DNA of 5,546 nt, taken from the NCBI GenBank assembly GCA_031271275.1, contig JAISWA010000270.1, positions 1 through 5,546 on the forward strand, given 5' to 3'. A program made the translations under genes and the position numbers. The DNA comes from Clostridiales bacterium. GTDB taxonomy: Bacteria; Bacillota; Clostridia; Lachnospirales; WQUN01. This document shows positions 1 through 5,210 of this stretch, piece by piece. The first letter of the stretch is position 1. The number at the start of each line of letters is the position of its first letter. The notes below the pieces were generated by a model. The model saw only the letters and a program-made list of their open reading frames with translations. It ran no database searches and was not told the origin of the DNA.

Positions 1-2
1 TA

Positions 3-110
3 AAGAAGGTGGTTTGGTTGGCTAGTAGACAGGGTTCCGGGATGTTTAACGCAATGATTGAAAAATTTGACTTACCTTATTATAAGGTGCAGTATCTTAT
101 GTTTAAATAA
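3..110 (+). CDS. Possible C-terminal end of an unrecognised protein (5' partial)
   Basis: An open frame enters from the left edge and runs for 35 codons to TAA at 108-110. It ends in a plausible protein tail rich in aromatic and basic residues (..EKFDLPYYKVQYLMFK). The other two plus frames close early, at the first codon and at 23-25. There is no start codon to judge, and I do not recognise the family. If real, the gene is convergent with the minus-strand pepT-tyrS-engB cluster and ends 24 bases before the inverted-repeat element at 135. The call rests only on the composition of a short open frame at the edge, so it is tentative. Confidence 0.35.
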   Translation, partial: KKVVWLASRQGSGMFNAMIEKFDLPYYKVQYLMFK

Positions 111-134
111 TTTCATTTGCTTACGTTTTACATA

Positions 135-278
135 TATAGCGAATCAACTTAATTTTTGACCATCGGAAGCGTCAATGCATTGTGGTGAACGGACGTAGCG
201 TTTTCGCAGAAAACGCAGGGAGTGAACCGTTTACAATGCATAGCTGACGATGGTTACATCCAAAGTTGATTCGCTATA
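135..278. mobile_element. MITE-like element with perfect 16-bp terminal inverted repeats
   Basis: TATAGCGAATCAACTT at 135-150 is repeated exactly in inverted orientation at 263-278. The interior is also largely self-complementary: 159-165 pairs with 248-254, 175-183 with 233-241, and 198-205 with 209-216 around a three-base loop. The whole 144 bp can therefore fold into one long, interrupted hairpin. Both outer ends are TA, which fits a TA target duplication as made by IS630/Tc1-mariner-type transposases; that assignment is inference. No transposase frame lies inside, so any movement would need an enzyme from elsewhere. CGCTATA occurs again just outside the right end (281-287 region), giving a short tandem repeat at that boundary. 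The alternative is a structured intergenic RNA or DNA hairpin that is not mobile. Confidence 0.6.
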
Positions 279-410
279 CCGCTATAAAACGTTTGCTTTA
301 TTGCGCAAATATCGCCCTGATTTTGATGTGCTACCGCTTGATACCTGTTACTTGACCTCTGCCGAGCTTAACATAATTAACCGCTTATCCTATCTGTACC
401 GATTTTGCGC
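279..410. other. Gene-free AT-rich spacer
   Basis: Between the inverted-repeat element and the terminator of the S1-domain gene I find no supported gene, promoter or repeat apart from the second GCTATA copy next to the element. A plus-strand open frame crosses this stretch, but it starts inside the inverted repeat, lacks a ribosome binding site and runs through the terminator hairpin into the opposite-strand gene. Confidence 0.5.
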
Positions 411-434
411 AAAAAAAAGGACCGTTGCCGGTCC
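411..434 (-). terminator. Intrinsic terminator of the pepT-to-S1 gene cluster
   Basis: Read on the minus strand, GGACCG and CGGTCC form a perfect 6-bp GC-rich stem closed by a GCAA (GNRA-type) tetraloop. Eight consecutive T residues follow (418-411). The hairpin starts 5 bases after the TAG stop of the S1-domain gene. This is a classic Rho-independent terminator and marks the end of the minus-strand transcription unit. Confidence 0.93.
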
Positions 435-439
435 GTTTG

Positions 440-862
440 CTATCTGCGCTTATTCCTTTTATTGAGCCCGGCGATACGCTCGTTGGAGACTTTTTGCCAG
501 GCTTTGAACTTTTCCTCGAAGGAAGCCGCCTGCGCGGCGGTAATGACGGGGGGCGGCGCGTAATACTCGCCGTCTTCGCTTTCTTCGTTATAATTTTCGT
601 CTTCAAAAATCGCTTGAGGGATGTCTTTCATAGAAAGGGATATTTTACCCGACGACGCGTCGCGGGAAAGCACGCGCACGCTTACCTCGTCGCCCACCGC
701 GAGCACGTCGCCCACATTTTGGACGAATCCGCTCGCTATCTGTGAAATATGCACCAACCCCGGCGCGTTCCCCGGAAGCGAGACAATCGCGCCAAAGGGT
801 TTGATTTTAAGCACTTTACCGGTATATATCTCACCGACAGTGATTTCTGTTTTCTCAGACAT
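440..862 (-). CDS. S1 RNA-binding domain protein (YabR/GSP13-like)
   Basis: This 140-residue protein has one S1 (OB-fold) domain at about residues 7-80, with the typical G-x-V-x-x-I-x-x-FGA(I)V start, the GLVHIS core (35-40), VGDEVSVRV (56-64) and the closing GKISLSMK (72-79). After the domain come an acidic stretch (about 86-100), a short proline patch and a strongly basic C-terminus (NKRNKRR). Small single-S1 proteins of this kind in Firmicutes (YabR, YugI/GSP13, CvfD) bind RNA or ribosomes and act in post-transcriptional control; the exact role here is inferred. The ATG at 862 is preferred because AAGGAAGGGGG lies just upstream. ATGs at 901 and 943 lack a ribosome binding site, and the latter overlaps engB. 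It is last in the cluster, 38 bases after engB and just before a terminator. Confidence 0.85.
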   Translation of the reverse strand: MSEKTEITVGEIYTGKVLKIKPFGAIVSLPGNAPGLVHISQIASGFVQNVGDVLAVGDEVSVRVLSRDASSGKISLSMKDIPQAIFEDENYNEESEDGEYYAPPPVITAAQAASFEEKFKAWQKVSNERIAGLNKRNKRR

Positions 863-900
863 AGGCAAGCCCCCTTCCTTTAAACACTCAACGGGAGTCA

Positions 901-1596
901 TTATAGCACAGGTTTGTTTGCGATGTCCAGAATCAGCGACCACAGCGCGTCGCGGCCCGCCCGGCTTTCACTGGAAAAAGCGAGCGGAGGTTCATCCGTA
1001 TTCAGCGAGCGGCGGATGGCGGCAAGGTATTTCGGTACCTGGCTGCGTTTTAATTTATCGCTTTTTGTGGCGACCGTGAACAGGGGAATTTTATAATAAA
1101 CGCACCAGTCGTAAAGCATTTTATCGTTCGCGTTGGGTTCGTGGCGAATGTCGAGCAGCAAAAACAGGGCTTTCAGCGGCGGGCGGTTTTTTAAATAGCT
1201 CTCCACCATCCCGCCCCACCGGGCGGATTCCTCTTTGGAAATTTTCGCGTAGCCGTAGCCGGGGAGGTCCACGAGGAACAGGGAAGAACGGAGAGGCTCG
1301 CTTGAGCATGCGGAGGTATTTTCAACCGCTTGTGAAGCCGGTTTTGTGAATTTATACTCCACCTCATAGAAATTAAGCGTCCGCGTTTTCCCGGGCTGTT
1401 TACTGGAACGCGCCAACGCGTTGCGGTTGACCATCGCGTTAATCAGCGACGACTTGCCCACGTTGGATTTGCCCGCGAAGGCAAATTCCGGCAAGCCGGA
1501 AGGGTACTGGTCGGGACGCACGGCGGTAGCGGCAAGCTTCGCGCCGCAGATAGCGACGCGGGAATCTTGATTTGTTTTAAGTTTATCGCTGTACAT
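901..1596 (-). CDS. engB: Ribosome biogenesis GTP-binding protein YsxC/EngB (YihA)
   Basis: This is a TRAFAC-class GTPase of the EngB/YsxC/YihA family, which binds the large ribosomal subunit precursor and is needed for late 50S assembly in the cytoplasm. All G motifs are visible: G1 GKSNVGKS (42-49), the G2 region PGKTRTLNFY (68-77), G3 DLPG followed by YGYAK (110-118), G4 TKSD (177-180) and G5 SSES (208-211). The protein has 231 residues, longer than the usual 195-210. The surplus is mostly about 20 extra residues between NFY and the G3 strand (about 84-104, rich in S, A, E and T), a place where relatives have only a short hairpin. The frame is intact across this insert and strand 3 resumes normally. 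The start at 1596 has a modest CTGGGG ribosome binding site. It lies 43 bases after the antitoxin gene and 38 before the S1-domain gene, in the same direction. Confidence 0.95.
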   Translation of the reverse strand: MYSDKLKTNQDSRVAICGAKLAATAVRPDQYPSGLPEFAFAGKSNVGKSSLINAMVNRNALARSSKQPGKTRTLNFYEVEYKFTKPASQAVENTSACSSEPLRSSLFLVDLPGYGYAKISKEESARWGGMVESYLKNRPPLKALFLLLDIRHEPNANDKMLYDWCVYYKIPLFTVATKSDKLKRSQVPKYLAAIRRSLNTDEPPLAFSSESRAGRDALWSLILDIANKPVL

Positions 1597-1639
1597 AACA
1601 ACCCCAGTTACATTGTCGTTTAATCACGCAGTCCGCTCA

Positions 1640-1852
1640 CTATCGCCCAATCGTACTCCAATCAATCTCGCTGTCGGAAATGAATCCGCTTTCCTCCGCC
1701 GCTTTAATACGCACGGCTTCTTCAGGGGTAACTTTTGTAAAATCAGGATCCCACGCAAGCACGAGTCTTTTCACAAACTCATGAGCAAAGCGTTGCTCTT
1801 CCATAGGAAGCATTGCCATCATTCTCGCCGTGTTCGTAACGAGCGCAGACAT
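1640..1852 (-). CDS. Small antitoxin candidate paired with the RelE/ParE-type toxin
   Basis: This 70-residue protein starts 15 bases after the toxin stop. Its strong ribosome binding site (AGGAAAGGGG) overlaps the toxin's TAG, so translation of the two is probably coupled. The N-terminal half (about 1-34) is methionine-rich and probably helical. The C-terminal half has a TPEEAVRIKAAEESG segment (42-56) and ends in the acidic ISDSEIDW (58-65), a layout common in toxin-wrapping tails of RelB/YefM-like antitoxins. I see no helix-turn-helix, which argues against a HigA-type partner. The assignment rests mainly on position next to a recognisable toxin and on size; the family itself is not recognised with certainty. 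It precedes engB by 43 bases with no terminator between them. Confidence 0.65.
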   Translation of the reverse strand: MSALVTNTARMMAMLPMEEQRFAHEFVKRLVLAWDPDFTKVTPEEAVRIKAAEESGFISDSEIDWSTIGR

Positions 1853-1867
1853 ATCGATTCCCCTTTC

Positions 1868-2128
1868 CTATTTGTAAATGTCACCGCGATTACCTATTTC
1901 AATAATCATCAGTATTTCAACCCGAGCGTCTGTCGCATATTTGAATATTACGCGCCATGAGCCTATGCGCAACCGCTTTCGACCGTCTGAATATCCTTGT
2001 ATCAGCGCAACGTCTCCCTCCGGAGGGGTAAGCGTCAATTTAGCAATCGCCTCTCGAATCCGTGCCACCGACTTTTTTGTTTGTTTTTCCAAAAACTTGA
2101 CAGCATCTCGGGTGTATTCAATTTTCAT
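1868..2128 (-). CDS. Type II toxin of the RelE/ParE superfamily
   Basis: This 86-residue protein has the compact RelE/ParE fold signature: an N-terminal strand (MKIEYTRDAVKFLEKQ), two helices to about residue 33, and a TPPEGD-x-x-x-IQGY turn. The paired strands KRLRIGSWRVIFKY (51-64) and a last strand plus tail, EILMIIEIGNRGDIYK (71-86), complete it. Against E. coli RelE, the basic residues line up as R50 and R52 for K52 and K54, R59 for R61, R81 for R81 and Y85 for Y87. Ribosome-dependent mRNA cleavage is therefore plausible, although a ParE-like gyrase poison cannot be excluded from sequence alone. It starts 9 bases after tyrS, and its GAGAGGG ribosome binding site overlaps the tyrS TGA. 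It precedes its antitoxin, the reverse of the relBE order. Its base composition is lower in GC than tyrS and pepT, consistent with later acquisition. Confidence 0.85.
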   Translation of the reverse strand: MKIEYTRDAVKFLEKQTKKSVARIREAIAKLTLTPPEGDVALIQGYSDGRKRLRIGSWRVIFKYATDARVEILMIIEIGNRGDIYK

Positions 2129-2137
2129 AGCGCCCTC

Positions 2138-3367
2138 TCACATCAGTATTACCTTATGGAAAACCTTCTTGCCCTTCTGCACGATAACCGACCCGTCTTT
2201 GAAATCGCCCGGCTTGACCGTGTGCTCGTAGGTTTCCACTTTTATGTCGTTGACTTTTAAACCGCCCTGGTCTATCAGGCGCCTTCCTTCGCTGCGGGTT
2301 TGTATCAGCTTCGCTTTTTCAAGCAGCAGCACGATGTTCATCCCTTCGCCCAGTTCTTCCGCCGCGATTTCCGTGCGGGGCATCCCCGCGCCGGAACCCC
2401 CGCCCGCGAATATCGCCTTGGACGCGGCAAGCGCCTTGTCGGCTTCTTCCTCGCCGTGGGCGATTTTGGTGATTTCATAGGCGAGAATTTCCTTCGCCCT
2501 GTTCAGTTCGGAACCTTCCCAGTTCTGCATGGCGTTTATTTCTTCCAACGGAAGGAACGTGAGCAGCTTTAAATCCCGTATCACGGTGCTGTCGTCCGTG
2601 TTGCGCCAGTATTGGAAAAATTCATAGGGCGAGGTGCGCGTCGCGTCAAGCCATACCGCGCCCGCGGCGGTTTTGCCCATCTTGCGCCCGTCGGCGGTGG
2701 TGAGCAGCTTGTAGGTGAGCGCGTAAGCCCCGGCGTTTTCCACCTTGCGAATCAGTTCCGCGCCGGAAATAATGTTGGACCACTGGTCGTTGCCGCCCAC
2801 CTGCAGCAAGCAGCCGTATTTCCGGTATAAATATAAAAAGTCATAGGCTTGCATCAGCATATAGTTCATTTCAAAAAACGTAAGCCCGCTTTCCAGCCTG
2901 ACCTTGTAGGTGTCGGCGGAGAGCATTTTGTTTACGTTAAAATGGACGCCGTAATCCCGCATAAATTCCACATATTTTAAATCGAGCAGCCAGTCGCCGT
3001 TCTTGACCAACACCGCCCCGTCGCCGTCAAAATTGATAAACCGCTCGAACTGTTTTTTCTGGCAGGCAATGTTGTGGTCTACTTCGTCCCGGGTCATCAC
3101 CCGGCGCATTTCCGTCCTGTCGGTGGGGTCGCCCACCATTCCGGTGCCGCTGCCCATTAACACGATGGGCTTGTGCCCCGCCCGCTGCAGGTGCGCCAAC
3201 GCCATAAGCGTAAGGAAATGCCCCGCCGTAAGGCTGTCCGCCGTGGGGTCGTAACCGTTGTAAAACGTGACGCGCTCCTTGCCCAATAATTCCCGCAGTT
3301 CTTCCTCATGGGTGCATTGCTCGATAAAACCCCGTTCCTTTAAAATATCAAATGCGTTTTGTGACAT
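2138..3367 (-). CDS. tyrS: Tyrosyl-tRNA synthetase
   Basis: This class I aminoacyl-tRNA synthetase charges tRNA-Tyr with tyrosine using ATP. At 409 residues it has the normal bacterial length. The catalytic Rossmann domain shows Y36 and the GYDPTADSL loop (38-46) for substrate binding, Y169, Q173 and D176 in the tyrosine pocket, GGNDQWSN (191-198) and a KMSKS-type loop KMGKT (229-233). The C-terminal S4 RNA-binding domain is at about 343-409 (LIQTRSEGRRLIDQGGLKVND). The HIGH signature reads TAGH (47-50): the second histidine is kept but the first is threonine. The ATG at 3367 follows AAGGAGAG at good spacing. It lies 15 bases after pepT and 9 before the toxin. I see no T-box leader, the usual control of tyrS in Firmicutes, in the short gap or upstream of pepT. 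Confidence 0.97.
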   Translation of the reverse strand: MSQNAFDILKERGFIEQCTHEEELRELLGKERVTFYNGYDPTADSLTAGHFLTLMALAHLQRAGHKPIVLMGSGTGMVGDPTDRTEMRRVMTRDEVDHNIACQKKQFERFINFDGDGAVLVKNGDWLLDLKYVEFMRDYGVHFNVNKMLSADTYKVRLESGLTFFEMNYMLMQAYDFLYLYRKYGCLLQVGGNDQWSNIISGAELIRKVENAGAYALTYKLLTTADGRKMGKTAAGAVWLDATRTSPYEFFQYWRNTDDSTVIRDLKLLTFLPLEEINAMQNWEGSELNRAKEILAYEITKIAHGEEEADKALAASKAIFAGGGSGAGMPRTEIAAEELGEGMNIVLLLEKAKLIQTRSEGRRLIDQGGLKVNDIKVETYEHTVKPGDFKDGSVIVQKGKKVFHKVILM

Positions 3368-3382
3368 GAAAACTCTCCTTTT

Positions 3383-4603
3383 TTATTCTTCCGCGCAAAT
3401 ATTTACAATCACCTTTACGGCGGCTTCCATGGATTTGACCGGCAGATATTCATAGGGCCCGTGGAAGTTATGCCCCCCGGCGAAAATATTCGGGCAGGGC
3501 AAGCCCATAAAGGAAAGCCGCGCGCCGTCCGTTCCGCCCCGCACCGCCTTCCGTACCGGCGTAACGCCCGCCTTTTCCATGGCGAGCCGGGCGCGTTCCA
3601 CGATTTGCGGTTTGTCCTTTAGTATTTCATACATGTTGCGGTAACTGTCCTTAACGGATAAAACCGCCGTGCCCGCCCCGTATTTTTCGTTAATCCGCGC
3701 GGTTAACCCGGCGAGGTGCTTTTTTCGTTCCTCCAACCCCACGGCGGAAAAATCCCGCAGGATATACGAAAGCTTTGCCTGCCCCACTTCGCCTTCCATG
3801 CCCGTAAGGTGGTAAAAGCCTTCCCGCCCTTTGGTGGTCGCGGGCGTTTCGTTTGCGGGAAGCGATCGGATGATTTCCGCCGCGACCAACCCCCCGTTGA
3901 CCATAACGCCATACGCGCTGCCCGGGTGGACGGACTTCCCCGTAACGGTAATTTCCGCCGCGGCGGCGTTAAAGGTCTCCGCCTCAAGCTCCCCTATTTC
4001 CCCGCCGTCCACCGTATACGCGTAATCCGCGCCGAAAGACGCCACATTAAAGTAGTCCACACCCCGACCGACTTCCTCGTCCGGCGTAAACGCCACGCGT
4101 ATTTTGCCGTGCCTGATTTCCGGATGCCGTATCAAATATTCCATCGCGGTCAAAATTTCCGCGATTCCGGCTTTGTCGTCCGCGCCGAGCAGCGTCGCGC
4201 CGTCGGGTACGATGATGTCCTGTCCGATATATTTTTTTAGTTCCGGGAACATTTCGGGGGAAAGTATACGCCCGTGACCTAGCGCGATTTCGCCGCCGCC
4301 GTAGTTTTCAACGATACGCGGGTTTACGTTTTCCCCCGGCGCGTCCGGGGACGTGTCCATATGGGCGAAAAAGCCGATTACCGGCGGTTCCTGCGCCTCG
4401 CCGCTTATATTGGAGGGAAGCGTGGCGGTGACGTAGCCGTACTCGTCAAGTGCCGCTTCGGAAAGCCCGATGGCTTCGCATTCCGCTTTTAACCTTTCGG
4501 CGAAAGCGGTTTGAGACGGGGTGGAAGGATAAGCCCCGGACGTTTCGGACGATTGCGTACCGATAACGGCGTAGGAGAAAAAACGTTTGACGACGGGCTG
4601 CAT
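3383..4603 (-). CDS. pepT: Peptidase T (tripeptide aminopeptidase)
   Basis: This cytoplasmic M20-family di-zinc aminopeptidase removes the N-terminal residue from tripeptides, in the last steps of peptide use. Its 406 residues match the usual length. Metal and catalytic residues are all present: H81 and D83 in FFAHMDTSPD, D142 in GADDKAG (bridging), E176 (general base) and E177 in PDEEVGRG, D199 in VDGGEIGE and H381 in GGHNFHGPYEY. The dimerisation or lid domain is at about 208-320, with SVHPGSAYGVMVNG (224 onward). The N-terminal GTQSSET..YPST segment is typical of PepT rather than of other M20 enzymes. The start at 4603 has a near-perfect AGGAGGT ribosome binding site. It is the first gene of the cluster, 15 bases before tyrS. 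The substrate is inferred from the family. Confidence 0.96.
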   Translation of the reverse strand: MQPVVKRFFSYAVIGTQSSETSGAYPSTPSQTAFAERLKAECEAIGLSEAALDEYGYVTATLPSNISGEAQEPPVIGFFAHMDTSPDAPGENVNPRIVENYGGGEIALGHGRILSPEMFPELKKYIGQDIIVPDGATLLGADDKAGIAEILTAMEYLIRHPEIRHGKIRVAFTPDEEVGRGVDYFNVASFGADYAYTVDGGEIGELEAETFNAAAAEITVTGKSVHPGSAYGVMVNGGLVAAEIIRSLPANETPATTKGREGFYHLTGMEGEVGQAKLSYILRDFSAVGLEERKKHLAGLTARINEKYGAGTAVLSVKDSYRNMYEILKDKPQIVERARLAMEKAGVTPVRKAVRGGTDGARLSFMGLPCPNIFAGGHNFHGPYEYLPVKSMEAAVKVIVNICAEE

Positions 4604-4634
4604 AGGGGACCTCCTGAAATAAGAATACCCGCGA

Positions 4635-4664
4635 ATAATAACATAATGCCGGTCAACATGCGAA
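4635..4664 (-). promoter_or_regulatory. Weak candidate promoter of the pepT-tyrS cluster
   Basis: On the minus strand TTCGCA (4664-4659) lies 18 bases before TATTAT (4640-4635). This fits a sigma-70/SigA site with a good -10 but a poor -35, and would start RNA near 4628, about 25 bases before the pepT ATG. A TTGACC at 4656-4651 has no -10 at a suitable distance. This is the best pair in the gap between tRNA-Lys and pepT, but the match is modest. Confidence 0.3.
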
Positions 4665-4689
4665 CAAAGCGGATTCCCGCCGCCGAATC

Positions 4690-4718
4690 TTGACAGGCTG
4701 CATGGTTCATGGTATTTT
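4690..4718 (+). promoter_or_regulatory. Sigma-70-type promoter of tRNA-Lys
   Basis: A perfect -35 TTGACA (4690-4695) is followed by a 17-base spacer and TATTTT (4713-4718) as the -10. Transcription would start at about 4725, two to four bases before the mature tRNA. It is back to back with the pepT gene on the other strand. Confidence 0.85.
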
Positions 4719-4727
4719 AACCGTCGC

Positions 4728-4800
4728 GCGTCTTTAGCTCAGTTGGTAGAGCACCTGACTCTTAATCAGGGTGTCCAGGGTTCGAGCCCCTGAAGACGCA
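4728..4800 (+). tRNA. tRNA-Lys (anticodon CUU)
   Basis: The full cloverleaf can be drawn in 73 bases. The acceptor stem GCGTCTT (4728-4734) pairs with AAGACGC (4793-4799), followed by discriminator A at 4800. The D stem is GCTC/GAGC, the anticodon stem CCTGA/TCAGG with the loop CTCTTAA, the variable loop GTGTC, and the T stem CAGGG/CCCTG with a TTCGAGC loop. The anticodon CTT is at 4761-4763 and reads the lysine codon AAG. All stems are fully paired. The 3' CCA is not encoded (GCC follows), so CCA must be added enzymatically. It has its own promoter and terminator and is a single-gene unit. Confidence 0.97.
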
Positions 4801-4803
4801 GCC

Positions 4804-4848
4804 GTAAAACCAAGGCTTCCGCAAGTTATGCGGAAGCCTTGGTTTTAC
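4804..4848 (+). terminator. 20-bp perfect hairpin, terminator of tRNA-Lys
   Basis: The arm at 4804-4823 pairs exactly with 4829-4848 around a five-base loop (AGTTA). The stem begins three bases after the tRNA. The distal part of the 3' arm is GGTTTTAC, so the T run is short and lies inside the stem, paired with an AAAAC run. This suits an intrinsic terminator for the tRNA transcript. It could also act in the reverse direction, because the arms are symmetrical. It is stronger and longer than most tRNA terminators. Confidence 0.75.
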
Positions 4849-4866
4849 CTCAGATTATTTTATTCT

Positions 4867-4919
4867 CAATTGCAATTGTGACGGGAAGCCACGTCAAACG
4901 CGGCGGCAAGTCCCGCGTT
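4867..4919. other. Palindrome and two abutting small hairpins in a gene-free gap
   Basis: A 12-base perfect palindrome made of two CAATTG copies (4867-4878) is followed at once by a 5-bp stem, TGACG/CGTCA (4879-4883 with 4892-4896). A 7-bp stem, AACGCGG/CCGCGTT (4897-4903 with 4913-4919), comes next. The two stems touch without a spacer and could stack coaxially. There is no open reading frame here. It may be a small structured RNA, a remnant repeat or chance; the function is not known. Confidence 0.35.
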
Positions 4920-4927
4920 AGTGTATA

Positions 4928-4950
4928 AAAGGCTCTTTTAAAAAGCCTTT
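4928..4950 (-). terminator. Hairpin at the end of the 46-aa gene
   Basis: On the minus strand AAAGGCT (4950-4944) and AGCCTTT (4934-4928) form a 7-bp stem around an A/T-rich nine-base loop, followed by T, A, T. The 5' arm begins on the last base of the TGA stop of the small gene. It is a plausible but moderate intrinsic terminator, since the stem has only three GC pairs and the T run largely lies inside the stem. Confidence 0.55.
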
Positions 4951-5090
4951 CATTGTTTCATATCCTTTTTTGCCATTTCTTTCACGTCTTGTATGGCTTT
5001 TTTGACATCGTCCATATTTTCACACGCCTCAAACTTGTCCGCTACAAGTTTTAAAAGGATTTCCATTTGCTTATCAGTCATATAATCCAT
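4950..5090 (-). CDS. Small hypothetical protein, 46 residues
   Basis: ATG at 5090 opens 46 codons to TGA at 4952-4950. The start is preceded by AAAGGACGG at good spacing, and a near-consensus promoter lies about 60 bases upstream. The product begins MDYMTDKQMEILLKLVADKF, has a short break around ACENMDD, and continues as a charged helix (VKKAIQDVKEMAKKDMKQ). It is therefore probably a two-helix, soluble, lysine-rich protein with no signal peptide and no membrane segment. It has four internal methionines; the second (codon 4, MTDKQ) is a possible alternative start but sits further from the ribosome binding site. The start resembles small Firmicutes proteins beginning MTDKQF, a remembered likeness only. 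I assign no function. Complete expression signals make it a better gene candidate than its size suggests. Confidence 0.7.
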   Translation of the reverse strand: MDYMTDKQMEILLKLVADKFEACENMDDVKKAIQDVKEMAKKDMKQ

Positions 5091-5150
5091 ATTACCGTCC
5101 TTTCTGGCGCTTGCCCACCGTACTCGTCAAGGATGTTCCTGACTGTGGCT

Positions 5151-5179
5151 ACTATAGTTTATGGTAACACATATATCAA
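5151..5179 (-). promoter_or_regulatory. Sigma-70-type promoter of the 46-aa gene
   Basis: On the minus strand TTGATA (5179-5174) is separated by exactly 17 bases from TATAGT (5156-5151). Both hexamers differ from consensus at one or two positions. RNA would start near 5144, giving a leader of about 54 bases before the ATG at 5090. The site lies beyond the stop of the permease gene, so the small gene can be transcribed alone. Confidence 0.75.
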
Positions 5180-5210
5180 CCAGTTCTATGAAAATATTTC
5201 TTGTGGCTTA

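Noticed and set aside
250..465. 71-codon plus-strand open frame leaving the inverted-repeat element
   Set aside because: It starts inside the element's right arm without a ribosome binding site, and runs through the terminator hairpin and into the opposite-strand S1-domain gene. No family is recognisable.
863..943. Longer N-terminus for the S1-domain protein (ATG at 943 or 901)
   Set aside because: The 901 ATG forms a TAATG overlap with the engB stop, which could suggest coupling, but neither ATG has a ribosome binding site. The strong one (AAGGAAGGGGG) sits just before the ATG at 862, where the S1 domain begins.
425..1079. Long plus-strand open frames opposite the S1-domain and engB genes, and similar ones opposite tyrS and pepT
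   Set aside because: They are shadows of GC-rich minus-strand genes with clear protein families, and they lack ribosome binding sites and recognisable domains.
2376..2410. G-rich minus-strand stretch inside tyrS as a possible G-quadruplex
   Set aside because: Only three runs of three or more G are present, and the stretch codes for a glycine-rich linker (AGGGSGAG) seen in related TyrRS proteins, so the codons explain it.
4489..4710. Minus-strand frame starting upstream of pepT with a hydrophobic stretch (RMLTGIMLLFAGILISGG)
   Set aside because: There is no ribosome binding site. It covers the promoter region and ribosome binding site of pepT, then continues in the wrong frame through pepT. 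The hydrophobic run is probably accidental.
4728..4848. tRNA-Lys as an integration site of a genomic island
   Set aside because: No second copy of the tRNA 3' end is present in the window, and no integrase or phage gene is seen. The tRNA is followed directly by its own terminator.
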